NCBI GenBank assembly: GCA_003963005.1
Contig: RXJW01000167.1
Location: 1 to 40,477 of the forward strand
Direction of reading: 5' to 3'
Source: Burkholderiales bacterium
Lineage (GTDB): Bacteria; Pseudomonadota; Gammaproteobacteria; Burkholderiales; Burkholderiaceae_C
Length of the DNA stretch: 40,477 bases
Shown here: positions 25,118-32,907 of the stretch, piece by piece
Position numbering within the stretch: position 1 is the first letter of the stretch
How the letters are laid out: each line of letters opens with the position of its first letter
Notes under the pieces: generated by a model
What the model was told of the DNA's origin: nothing
Seen by the model: the letters and a program-made list of their open reading frames with translations, nothing else
Databases searched by the model: none
Program-made: the position numbers and the translations under genes

Positions 25118-25190
25118 GGCCCGACACGACGGCGCGCCCATCGAGGGCGCACCGCCGGGGACTCGCCCACGTCCCGCGGGCCCGGCGGCC

Positions 25191-25216
25191 GGTGAAGCGC
25201 CTGTATGCGCTTCACC
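25191..25216 (+). repeat. 10-bp perfect hairpin after the GGDEF-EAL gene
   Basis: GGTGAAGCGC (25191-25200) pairs exactly with GCGCTTCACC (25207-25216) around CTGTAT, 73 bases past the stop. No T tract follows, so a factor-independent terminator is not supported; it could stabilise a 3' end. Confidence 0.5.
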
Positions 25217-25273
25217 TTCACCGCGGCGTCGTGCAGGCCGCTGGGCCTGCCCTCGGTCCGCGGTGACGCGCCT

Positions 25274-25339
25274 TTCGAGTCCTCTCCTGGGCAACAAAGC
25301 AAAAAGGCCAGCACTTGCGTGCTGGCCTTTCGCTTAGTT

Positions 25340-25362
<23 letters not shown>
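25274..25362. repeat. Inverted duplication of the tRNA-Leu 3' end around its terminator
   Basis: TTCGAGTCCTCTCCTGGGCA at 25274-25293 is the exact 20-base reverse complement of 25343-25362, which is the T-arm/acceptor 3' part of tRNA-Leu. Between the arms lies the tRNA terminator, itself a perfect 12-bp stem, so the whole 89 bases form a nested near-palindrome. Confidence 0.9.
25301..25330 (-). terminator. Rho-independent terminator of tRNA-Leu
   Basis: Perfect 12-bp stem AAAGGCCAGCAC/GTGCTGGCCTTT (25303-25314 with 25319-25330) around TTGC; read leftward it runs into five T residues. It lies nine bases after the CCA end of tRNA-Leu. Confidence 0.9.
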
Positions 25363-25424
<62 letters not shown>

Positions 25425-25514
25425 TTTCAGGAGCCGCCCAGTATAGCCTGTTTTAGGGGCCTTCCCAACAATCCGGAGTGCACGACGACCGGCGACCCAG
25501 CGGCTGCCACGGAA

Positions 25515-25581
25515 CCGGCTCCGCCGGGCCGTCGGCAGCGCCCCCCTTGGCGGGCCGGCGCAGCCGGTACGGGGTGGGTCA
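25515..25581 (-). repeat. Stop-codon-linked structured repeat, copy A
   Basis: Begins exactly at the TGA of the aldehyde dehydrogenase gene: TGACCCACCCCGTACCGGC, followed by a CCGGC-CTGC-GCCGG-like hairpin, a degenerate GGGCCCGCCAAGGGGGG core and a second CCGGC/GCCGG-type hairpin. It closely matches copy B (27168-27234) and, less strictly, copy C (35391-35457). Confidence 0.85.
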
Positions 25582-27090
25582 AATGTCGAACTTCACGCCC
25601 TGCGCCAGCGGCAGCTCGCTGGAGTAGTTCACGGTGTTGGTCGTGCGGCGCATGTAGGCCTTCCAGGCGTCCGAACCGCTCTCACGGCCGCCGCCGGTTT
25701 CCTTCTCGCCACCGAACGCGCCGCCGATCTCCGCACCTGAGGTGCCGATGTTGACGTTGGCAATGCCGCAGTCGCTGCCGGCCGCGCTCATGAAGGCCTC
25801 GGCCTCGCGCAGGTCGGTCGTGAAGATCGCGCTGGACAGGCCCTGCGGCACACCGTTCTGCAGCGCGATGGCCTCATCGAGCGACTTGTACTTGAGCGTG
25901 TACAGGATGGGCGCAAAGGTCTCGTGGCAGACGACCTCCGTCTGGGCGGGCATGCGCACCAGTGCCGGCACGGCGTAGTAAGCCTCGGGGAAGCGGTCCG
26001 CCAGCGCACGCTCGCCGCCGCTGACCTGGCCACCTTGCTCGCGGGCCGCATTCAGCGCCGACTGCATTGCATCGAACGCCTGCGCGTCGATCAGCGGGCC
26101 GATCAGCGTGCCGGGCTCGACGGGCGAACCGATGGGCAGCTGCGCACGGGCGCGGTCGAGCCGCTCGACCAGGGCGTCATGGATGCTCTCGTGAACGATG
26201 ACCCGGCGCGTCGTCGTGCAACGCTGGCCGGCCGTGCCGTAGGCGCCGAACAGGATGCCGCGCACGGCCAGGTCGAGGTCGGCGCTGGGCGTCACGATGA
26301 TGGCGTTGTTGCCGCCGAGTTCCAGCAGGCAACGGCCGAAGCGCGCCGCCACGCGCGGGCCCACGGCCCGGCCCATGCGGGTCGAGCCGGTGGCCGACAC
26401 GAGCGCCACGCGGGTGTCGTCCACCATCGCTTCGCCCACGTCGGCCCGGCCGATGATCAGCTCGGACAGGCCGTCAGGCGCCGCATGGCCAGCCGCGCGG
26501 TAGGCCGTGAGCGCGCGCTCGAACAGCGCCTGCGTGGCCAGCGCGGTCAGAGGCGTCTTCTCGGAGGGCTTCCACACACAGCTGTCGCCGCAGACGAGCG
26601 CCAGCGCCGAGTTCCAGGCCCACACGGCCACGGGGAAGTTGAAGGCCGAAATGATGCCCACCACGCCCAGCGGCAGCCACTGCTCCATCATGCGGTGCCC
26701 CGGGCGTTCGCTGGCGATCGTCAGGCCGTGCAGTTGGCGGCTCAGGCCGACCGCGAACTCGCAGATGTCGATCATTTCCTGGACTTCGCCCAGGCCCTCG
26801 CTCGTGACCTTACCGGCCTCGATCGACACCAGTTCGGCCAGTTCCGCCTTGTGGGCGCGCAGCTCCTCACCGAACAGGCGCACCAGCTCGCCGCGCTTCG
26901 GGGCGGGCACGATGCGCCACGCCTTGAAGGCTTCGTGCGCACGGCCGATGGCGGCCTGCATGTCGCCGCGCGAGGCGGTGGGAATCTGCGCCAGCACGCC
27001 GCCGTCGATCGGCGAGCGCACGGTGAGGTCGCCGGAGGCCGGCAGATGGACGCCGAGGGCGGCGAGCAAGGTGTGGGTGCGGTTCTTCAT
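25579..27090 (-). CDS. ALDH7-type aldehyde dehydrogenase (probable L-aminoadipate semialdehyde dehydrogenase)
   Basis: A 503-residue NAD(P)-dependent aldehyde dehydrogenase. General base E257 in LLELGGNN and nucleophile C291 in GTAGQRCTTTRR are present, as is the SAFNFPVAVWAWN block characteristic of the ALDH7/antiquitin group. ALDH7 members oxidise L-2-aminoadipate 6-semialdehyde to 2-aminoadipate in lysine breakdown. The neighbouring gene codes for a saccharopine/lysine-6-dehydrogenase-like enzyme that would make that aldehyde, which supports the assignment by context. The start at 27090 gives the standard N-terminus. Confidence 0.9.
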   Translation of the reverse strand: MKNRTHTLLAALGVHLPASGDLTVRSPIDGGVLAQIPTASRGDMQAAIGRAHEAFKAWRIVPAPKRGELVRLFGEELRAHKAELAELVSIEAGKVTSEGLGEVQEMIDICEFAVGLSRQLHGLTIASERPGHRMMEQWLPLGVVGIISAFNFPVAVWAWNSALALVCGDSCVWKPSEKTPLTALATQALFERALTAYRAAGHAAPDGLSELIIGRADVGEAMVDDTRVALVSATGSTRMGRAVGPRVAARFGRCLLELGGNNAIIVTPSADLDLAVRGILFGAYGTAGQRCTTTRRVIVHESIHDALVERLDRARAQLPIGSPVEPGTLIGPLIDAQAFDAMQSALNAAREQGGQVSGGERALADRFPEAYYAVPALVRMPAQTEVVCHETFAPILYTLKYKSLDEAIALQNGVPQGLSSAIFTTDLREAEAFMSAAGSDCGIANVNIGTSGAEIGGAFGGEKETGGGRESGSDAWKAYMRRTTNTVNYSSELPLAQGVKFDI

Positions 27091-27167
27091 GTGTGGATTC
27101 TCGCGAACGATCGGCATGGGCGACGGGCGGCGTGCGCCGCCCGTCTCATCCAGCGGCTGGCGCGGGT

Positions 27168-27234
27168 CCGGCTCGGCCGGCCCGACGGCAGCGCCCCCTT
27201 GAGGGGGCCGGCGAAGCCGGTACGGGGTGGGTCA
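27168..27234 (-). repeat. Stop-codon-linked structured repeat, copy B
   Basis: Starts at the TGA of the dehydrogenase gene: TGACCCACCCCGTACCGGC, then hairpin CCGGCTTCGCCGG, palindromic core CCCCCTCAAGGGGG, and a second CCGGC/GCCGG-type hairpin. The first 19 bases are identical to copy A. It separates the two lysine-pathway genes and may act as a terminator or mRNA 3'-end barrier. Confidence 0.85.
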
Positions 27235-28326
27235 CGAGATCGATTCCACTTGGCGGCTTTGCTGGTAGGCGGAGCCGAAGCGGTTGGCGAGGAAGTCGGG
27301 CAGCGCGACCTGCTCCTGGCGCACGAAGCCCTTCTGCGGCAGCTTGCCTTCGCGGAACAGGTCCACCGCGGCGCAGATGCCGGCCGCCGTCGTGATCTGG
27401 ATGGCCGACAGCGGCTGGGCGCCGTCGCGGGTGGCGAAGATCTTGCGGGCGAAGACTTCCTGCAGCAGCACGCCGTTCTTCATGCCCGAGACGGTTACGA
27501 ACACCAGCACCACGTCCTGCATCGTGGCCGGCATGCTCTTGCGCATGATGCCCTTGAGGTTTTCCTGGTCGCCCTTCAGGCCCAGGTCGCCCAGCAGGAA
27601 CTGCATCAGGTCGCGGTGGCCGGGGTAGCGCACTGTCTTGTAGTCGAGGTTGCGGACCTTGCCCGCCCAGGTCTCGCACAGCGTGCCCAGGCCGCCGGAG
27701 GTGTTGAAGGCCTCGTACTCGGTGCCGTCCAGGCTGAAGTGTTCCAGGCCCTCCAGCGGCAGCGCAGCGATGGTCTCGCCCTCGTGGATGGCTTCGCAGG
27801 GGTGGCAGTACTCATTGATCAGGCCGTCGACCGACCAGGTCAGGTTGTACTTCAGCGCATTGGTCGGGAAGGCGGGCAGCGCGCCGACGCGCATCTGCAC
27901 GTCGCGCACGGTGTCGAAGCCGCTGGCCAGGTGGTGGGCGACGATGCCGATGAAGCCCGGGGCCAGGCCGCACTGCGGCATGAAGGCGGTACGGGCGCCT
28001 TCGGCCATCTTCTTGATGGCCTTGGTGGCGGCGACGTCTTCGGTCAGGTCGAAGTAGTGGCAGCCGCACTCCAGCGCCAGTTCGGCGGCGGTGATGGCCA
28101 GGTGGTAGGGCAGCGCGTTCACGACGGCGTCCTTGCCGCGCAGCTGGGCGGCGAGCGCGCCGCGGTTGTCGCTGTCCACCTCGGCGGTGGCAATGCCCTC
28201 GTCGGCCAGCACCTTCAGGTAGCCGGGGTTCTTGTCCAGCACGGTGACCTGGTAGTCGCCGGTGGCGTGCAGCAGGCGGGCGATGGTCTGGCCGATGTGG
28301 CCGGCGCCGAGGAGGGCGATCTTCAT
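27232..28326 (-). CDS. Saccharopine dehydrogenase family protein (lysine 6-dehydrogenase-like)
   Basis: A 364-residue Rossmann oxidoreductase: NAD(P)-binding motif at the N-terminus (KIALLGAGHIGQTIARLL), VNALPYHLAITAAELALECG, a central FDLTEDVAATKAIKKMAEGA, and a C-terminal domain with MPQCGLAPGFIG. The length fits lysine 6-dehydrogenase or short saccharopine-dehydrogenase-like enzymes. With an ALDH7 gene downstream and a Lrp regulator divergent, the likeliest role is lysine to aminoadipate semialdehyde; carboxynorspermidine dehydrogenase-like functions are an alternative. GGAG precedes the ATG at 28326 at normal spacing. Confidence 0.82.
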   Translation of the reverse strand: MKIALLGAGHIGQTIARLLHATGDYQVTVLDKNPGYLKVLADEGIATAEVDSDNRGALAAQLRGKDAVVNALPYHLAITAAELALECGCHYFDLTEDVAATKAIKKMAEGARTAFMPQCGLAPGFIGIVAHHLASGFDTVRDVQMRVGALPAFPTNALKYNLTWSVDGLINEYCHPCEAIHEGETIAALPLEGLEHFSLDGTEYEAFNTSGGLGTLCETWAGKVRNLDYKTVRYPGHRDLMQFLLGDLGLKGDQENLKGIMRKSMPATMQDVVLVFVTVSGMKNGVLLQEVFARKIFATRDGAQPLSAIQITTAAGICAAVDLFREGKLPQKGFVRQEQVALPDFLANRFGSAYQQSRQVESIS

Positions 28327-28378
28327 GGGGTGCTCCAGGTAGGTCTGAGGGACTGGCGCGCACTCTAGGCAGGAGCCC

Positions 28379-28448
28379 TGACGAAAGAAAGCACACTTCC
28401 GACGAAACAAATTGCGGTTTCGCCGTTTCGTCGCGATGATTCGTCGTT
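28379..28448. promoter_or_regulatory. Lrp/AsnC-type operator region in the divergent promoter
   Basis: AT-rich compared with its surroundings, with repeated ACGAAA/TTTCGT half sites at 28381-28386, 28402-28407 and 28426-28431, and looser copies at about 28416 and 28441. The outer pair CGACGAAAC (28400-28408) and GTTTCGTCG (28425-28433) is a perfect inverted repeat, centres 25 bases apart. This arrangement of spaced half sites suits an octameric Lrp-type regulator, presumably the adjacent gene product. Confidence 0.6.
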
Positions 28449-28913
28449 ATGGATGATTCACGGGTAAACCCCAGCACCCCGCCGGACGACCTCGACAGGC
28501 GCCTGATCCTGCTGCTCCAGGCCAATGCCCGCGAGAGCACGGCCACGCTGGCACGCAAGCTCGGCGTGGCCCGCACGACCGTGGTGGCGCGGCTGTCGAG
28601 GCTGGAAGCCAGCGGCCGCATCGTCGGCTACACCGCACGCCTGGGTGGCGACGAGGCCGGGCGCAGCGTGCAGGCCTTTGTCGGCATCACGGTCAGCCCC
28701 AAGGCCGGCCGCGAGGTGGTCAAGCGCCTATCAGAACTGCCGGAGCTGCGCCAGTTGGCTTCCGTGAGTGGTGAGTTCGATTACATGGCGCTGCTGCGGG
28801 CCGACACTACGGCTCGCCTGGACGCGCTGCTCGACGAGATCGGCGAGATCGAGGGCGTGCTGCGTACCAACAGCTCGGTCGTGCTCGCCCTGCGCGTCGA
28901 TCGACAGACTTGA
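28449..28913 (+). CDS. Lrp/AsnC family transcriptional regulator
   Basis: A 154-residue regulator: helix-turn-helix in LDRRLILLLQANARESTATLARKLGVARTTVVARLSRLE (residues about 15-55, given in full families) and a C-terminal RAM ligand-binding domain (AFVGITVSPKAGREVVKRL, SVSGEFDYMALLRADT). It is divergent from the lysine-dehydrogenase-like gene across a half-site-rich region, so it probably senses an amino acid, perhaps lysine or aminoadipate, and controls that pair. The ligand is inference. Confidence 0.93.
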   Translation: MDDSRVNPSTPPDDLDRRLILLLQANARESTATLARKLGVARTTVVARLSRLEASGRIVGYTARLGGDEAGRSVQAFVGITVSPKAGREVVKRLSELPELRQLASVSGEFDYMALLRADTTARLDALLDEIGEIEGVLRTNSSVVLALRVDRQT

Positions 28914-28933
28914 GCCTCACGGAGATTCACGAC

Positions 28934-29506
28934 ATGACCTGGTTGGCCCTCGGCCTCGCGCTCTTCCTCGGTATCCACCTGACCCAAGCCATGACGCCCC
29001 GCTGGCGCCAAGCCATGATCGCCCGGCTGGGCGAGAAGGGCTGGAAGGGCCTGTACACGGTGATCTCCCTGATCGGCTTCTCGCTGATCCTGTGGGGCTA
29101 CCACCTCGCTCGACAGCAACCGGTGGTCCTGTGGCCAGCCATCCGCGGCATGAACCATGGCGCCGCGGCGCTGATGCTGGTGGCGATGGTGCTGCTGGCG
29201 GCGGCCTATGTGCCGCGCAACCACCTGAAGGCCAAGCTGCAGCACCCGATGACGCTGGCCGTGAAGACCTGGGCCTTCGCCCACCTGATCGCCAACAACA
29301 CGCTGGCCGACGTGATGCTGTTCGGCAGCTTCCTGGTGTGGGCCATCGTCGTATTCCGCGCCGCACGGCGCCGCCCGGCACCTGCGGCCGCAGCCGGCAC
29401 GCTGGCCGGCACCGTAGGCACGGTGCTCCTCGGCGCGGCGTTCTGGGCCTTCTTCGCGTTCTGGGCGCATGCCGCCTGGCTGGGCATCTCGCCGCTGGGC
29501 CGCTGA
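28934..29506 (+). CDS. NnrU family membrane protein
   Basis: A 190-residue integral membrane protein with about five to six helices. Family features: GIHLTQAMTPRWRQAMIARLGEKGWKGLYT in parts, conserved GWKGLYTVIS, the central H in GMNHGA, and KTWAFAHLIANN. NnrU is linked to nitrite/nitric oxide respiration in Rhodobacter, but no denitrification genes are visible here. The start at 28934 has GGAG nine bases upstream; a TTG at 28910 is possible but less likely. It starts 20 bases after the Lrp stop. Confidence 0.87.
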   Translation: MTWLALGLALFLGIHLTQAMTPRWRQAMIARLGEKGWKGLYTVISLIGFSLILWGYHLARQQPVVLWPAIRGMNHGAAALMLVAMVLLAAAYVPRNHLKAKLQHPMTLAVKTWAFAHLIANNTLADVMLFGSFLVWAIVVFRAARRRPAPAAAAGTLAGTVGTVLLGAAFWAFFAFWAHAAWLGISPLGR

Positions 29507-30018
29507 TGGTGCGGATCCGGCCGGTCACACCCGGCGACGAAGCCGCCTTCACGGCCGCCGCCCGGGCCAGCCGGCGCCTGCACCAACCCTGGGTCACCGC
29601 GCCCTGCGATGCCGACGCTTTCGCCCGCCACCTGGCGCGCTTTGACGGCCGGGCCCACCACGGCTTCGTCGTCGAGACCGACGCCGGCGACCTGGCCGGC
29701 GCCATCCACCTCACCAACATCGTGATGGGCGCCTTCTGCAGCGGCTACCTGGGCTACTACGCCTTCACCGGCTTCGAGGGCCGCGGCCTGATGACCGCCG
29801 GCCTGAACGCCGTCGTGCGCCACGCGTTCAGCGCGCTGCGATTGCACCGGCTGGAGGCCAACATCCAGCCCACCAACACCGCCTCCCTCGCGCTGGCCCG
29901 CCGCTGCGGCTTCGAGCGCGAGGGCTTCTCGCCCAGGTACCTGAAGATCGGCGGCCGCTGGCGGGACCACGAGCGCTGGGCAAGGATCAGGGGCCAAACA
30001 GGGCAAGCGGCGAGCTGA
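29506..30018 (+). CDS. GNAT N-acetyltransferase (RimJ/RimL-like)
   Basis: A 170-residue acetyltransferase of the RimJ/RimL/Acetyltransf_3 type. It has the N-terminal IRPVTPGDE, the acetyl-CoA loop GYLGYYAFTGFEGRGLMTAGL, LRLHRLEANIQPTNTASLALARRCGF in parts, and EGFSPRYLKIGGRWRDHERWAR. The ATG at 29506 shares its A with the NnrU TGA stop (TGATG), so translation is coupled. The C-terminus overlaps the 3' end of the convergent exported-protein gene by 32 bases. The substrate may be a ribosomal protein N-terminus or another amine. Confidence 0.9.
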   Translation: MVRIRPVTPGDEAAFTAAARASRRLHQPWVTAPCDADAFARHLARFDGRAHHGFVVETDAGDLAGAIHLTNIVMGAFCSGYLGYYAFTGFEGRGLMTAGLNAVVRHAFSALRLHRLEANIQPTNTASLALARRCGFEREGFSPRYLKIGGRWRDHERWARIRGQTGQAAS

Positions 30019-31768
30019 CAAAGAGCTCCCACCCACTTGCGGTCTCCTTGCCCGGCGCGCTGACGCGGCGGTACGCAACGCCCGCCGTGAACTTGCTTTG
30101 ATCGTCCCCGCTGCCCTGCAACAAATAGATGGGCAGGTCGTAAGACTTCGTCCGCGTCGATTGCTCGTAGGCAAGGGCCGGGGCGATCGCGATTCGATTG
30201 CCGAATTCCTTGCGGTAGCGATAGTTCAGAACCCGCTTCCACTCGCCCTTGACGGGATCGAATGCCCCCGCCGCACAGCTCAGCGTGGTTTCACCCGGAA
30301 CAGGCTGCGCCGCGCACCGAACTGTTTCCGGGCCAGCTTTGTAGCTACGGCGCACTTCGAAGCCCAAACGGTGCACCGCGCTGACCGCGTCCTCATCCGA
30401 CGCTGAACTGAATCCGAACAGGTTGCTGAGCCCGGCGGAAAAGGCGGTTCGCGATTCCCGCCGCGGATCTGCGTTGAGGTCACCCTTGTCGGCCACATCA
30501 AATCGCTGGCGACTGACCTGCGCAAAGGCACCCAGCTGGTTGTAGTTGCCCAGCATATTTGTGCTCGGATTCAGATTGCGCATCACGATCGTCTCGACAC
30601 GGGCTGTCGTTTCCTTCGGCCTGTCAGCGCTTGCACTGGACAGCAGACGGGTCCGTCCCTCGTCGGAGAGCGGGGCCGACAAGGTCAGTGTGGTGTCGTT
30701 CTCCCACGTCCTTTCAAACCGCTTCAAGCTGAAGCGGATCGACGCGAGCGCGCCGTCGGCCCCAGCGGTCAGCGTGGCAGCCTCGCCGCCGAACTGCCAG
30801 CCTGCGTTGGGATTGCGGTCCACCAATTGAAGATAGGCGAGCGCTGCGCGCTGCTCGCGCTCGTCGTTGCTCAGCTCCCGGGCCTGCACCGTGAACTTCG
30901 CCAGCTTGGCAGCTTTCTGTTCTGCCGCCGCACGCTCACTGCGTCGCTTGAGTTCGTCAACCAACTGTTGCCCATCGGCTCTCAGGTCCTGACACTCGGG
31001 GCTGTCGCTGTTCAAACGGCACTCAGCCAGCCGGGATGCCTGATCCATGACCAGATTGCCTAGCTTTTGCGCGCCGTCGCGCAGGGCATAGGAATTCTGT
31101 GCCGCCAAACGGCCCGCAGCAGCGTCCTGCAAAGCAAGCAGGGCGTTGCGCTTGTCTTTGGGGTCACTCTCGGAAGCCTTCAGCCGATCAATGGCGAGCG
31201 ATAGCGCCAGCGCGCTGCCTTCGTCGGTCAGCTTGAACGCCGCGGCCGATTTCTCCTTGATGTCGGCCACCATGTCCTGTGCCTTTGCGGCATCGGCAAG
31301 CATTTGGGATTCCGCATCGCTAGGTTTGCCTGAGCGGCGTGCCTGTAGCGCGATGTTGCGCTGCGTTTGCCGATCAGCAGGCTTGCCGATCAATACCGCG
31401 TACAGCGCCTGGCGGGCGTCATCCTTGCGCGCTGAAGCAGCGTCGACCGCAACCTGGGCCACGTCGACATCCAATGCAGCCCTGCGCAGCCGCTGGGCAT
31501 GACTCTGCAAGTCTGTGCTCCCCGCCTGTGCTGCCTCGTCGAACGCGTTCTCAGCAGCCTCATGGGCGCGCCGGACCTCCGCCAGGTTGCGCTTGGCCTC
31601 TGCCAATGCAGTGCCAGCCTGAACGAATTTACCTCGCTTGTCGTCGACTTCAGCGGGCGTCGCCTGCGCAAGCGTCGATCTTGCAAGGGTCAGCAAGCAG
31701 ATAGCCAACACCCCGCGCGCCACGCGCAAAAGCCCTGACGCAGCGGGGCTGCCATTTGCAAACACCAT
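29987..31768 (-). CDS. Exported protein of unknown family: coiled-coil plus beta-rich C-terminus
   Basis: A 593-residue protein I do not recognise. It has a signal peptide (residues 1 to about 35, LLRVARGVLAICLLTLARSTLA), then a long Ala/Lys/Glu-rich helical region (about 40-345) with heptad-like stretches. The C-terminal part (about 350-593) has alternating beta strands, ends WELFVSSPLALFGP and resembles an outer-membrane barrel. A lone cysteine pair is present (C in AAQPV and SCAAG). The start at 31768 is set by AGGGAG/AAGGA just upstream. Codon use and base composition are visibly less GC-rich than neighbours, suggesting transfer. Its 3' end overlaps the GNAT gene. Confidence 0.75.
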   Translation of the reverse strand: MVFANGSPAASGLLRVARGVLAICLLTLARSTLAQATPAEVDDKRGKFVQAGTALAEAKRNLAEVRRAHEAAENAFDEAAQAGSTDLQSHAQRLRRAALDVDVAQVAVDAASARKDDARQALYAVLIGKPADRQTQRNIALQARRSGKPSDAESQMLADAAKAQDMVADIKEKSAAAFKLTDEGSALALSLAIDRLKASESDPKDKRNALLALQDAAAGRLAAQNSYALRDGAQKLGNLVMDQASRLAECRLNSDSPECQDLRADGQQLVDELKRRSERAAAEQKAAKLAKFTVQARELSNDEREQRAALAYLQLVDRNPNAGWQFGGEAATLTAGADGALASIRFSLKRFERTWENDTTLTLSAPLSDEGRTRLLSSASADRPKETTARVETIVMRNLNPSTNMLGNYNQLGAFAQVSRQRFDVADKGDLNADPRRESRTAFSAGLSNLFGFSSASDEDAVSAVHRLGFEVRRSYKAGPETVRCAAQPVPGETTLSCAAGAFDPVKGEWKRVLNYRYRKEFGNRIAIAPALAYEQSTRTKSYDLPIYLLQGSGDDQSKFTAGVAYRRVSAPGKETASGWELFVSSPLALFGP

Positions 31769-31856
31769 TGTTCCTTCTCCCTGCAAAACGACATGTCGAT
31801 CCAGCATGCCCAGCACGTGGGATCACGTCACCCACAACAATGGGGGTGAGATGTCG

Positions 31857-32831
31857 TCAGGCGGGATCACGGCATCCGTCCATCAGCCGCGTCAACCCCA
31901 GCAGGGCATCGAGCATCGGCGTGGGCACACCCACCTGCTGCGCCAGCTCGCGCGGTGCGGCGAGCAGCGCGTCGGTCTCGATCGGCCGCCCGGCCTCGAT
32001 GTCCTGCAGCATCGAGGTCTTGAAGGCCCCGAGCGAGCGCGTGATGGCATGGCGATCCTGCGGCGTCTGGCTGATCGGGCAGCCCACGCGCTCGCCGATG
32101 ACAGCAGCCTCGCGCATGATGGCCGTCGTGAAGTCGCACACCAGCGGGTCGGCCAGGATGCGGTCGGTCGTCGCCCGCGTGAGGGCCGACACCGGGTTGG
32201 TGGTCATGTTGCCCCAGAGCTTGTAGAAGACCTCGCGCTGGATGCTGTCCACCGCCTTGGCCGCGAAGCCGGCGCGGGCCAGCAGCGACGTGGTGTCCTG
32301 CAGCGAGGCGCTGTCGCCGCCCGCCGCCTCGCCCAGCAGCAGCCCGTGGCCCATCACATGCCGCACCCAGCCCGGCTCGCGCAGTGCGCAGCTGGCATGC
32401 ACCACACAGCCGATCACGCGCTCGGGCGGCAGCCGTGCGGCGATGTGGCCGTCGGGATCGACGCAGGCAAGCTGCAGCCCCGGCACCGGCAACCCGGCGG
32501 TGAACCACCAGGGCAGGCCGTTGAGGGCGGTCAGCACCCGCGTCTGCGGCCCGCACAGCGCCGCGACCTGCGCCGCCACCGCGGCGACGGCGGGCCCCTT
32601 CACGGCGAGGATGACGAGGTCCTGCTCGCCCAGTGCCGCCGGGTCATCGCTCGCGTCGAGCGGGGCGCACCAGGTCTCGCCACCGATGTCCAGGCGCAGA
32701 CCGTGCGCGCGCACCGCCGCGAGCGTGTCGCCGCGGGCCAGCGCGCTCACGCGCACGCCCTCGGTCCGTTGCAGATGCGCGGCCAACCAGCCGCCGATGG
32801 CCCCCAGGCCGACGATGCCTACCTTCATCAT
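31857..32831 (-). CDS. Ketopantoate reductase family protein (ApbA/PanE-like)
   Basis: A 324-residue NADP-dependent reductase with Rossmann motif GIVGLGAIGG at the N-terminus and the C-terminal signature VFYKLWGNMTTNPVSALT carrying the catalytic Lys and Asn. PanE makes pantoate for coenzyme A synthesis, but many bacteria carry several paralogues of broader substrate range, so the exact substrate is open. There are two adjacent ATGs at 32831 and 32828. It is divergent from the peptidase fusion gene (start 32908). Confidence 0.87.
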   Translation of the reverse strand: MMKVGIVGLGAIGGWLAAHLQRTEGVRVSALARGDTLAAVRAHGLRLDIGGETWCAPLDASDDPAALGEQDLVILAVKGPAVAAVAAQVAALCGPQTRVLTALNGLPWWFTAGLPVPGLQLACVDPDGHIAARLPPERVIGCVVHASCALREPGWVRHVMGHGLLLGEAAGGDSASLQDTTSLLARAGFAAKAVDSIQREVFYKLWGNMTTNPVSALTRATTDRILADPLVCDFTTAIMREAAVIGERVGCPISQTPQDRHAITRSLGAFKTSMLQDIEAGRPIETDALLAAPRELAQQVGVPTPMLDALLGLTRLMDGCRDPA

Positions 32832-32907
32832 GAGGATGAGTCTCGCACGCAGGCTTGCCGGCGGGCCAGGCGCCGGCCATCATCCGCCGCTGCTCCAGGA
32901 GACACGC

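Noticed and set aside
25924..28368. 814-residue rightward open frame
   Set aside because: Antisense shadow of the aldehyde dehydrogenase and lysine-dehydrogenase-like genes, a common effect of high GC3 content.
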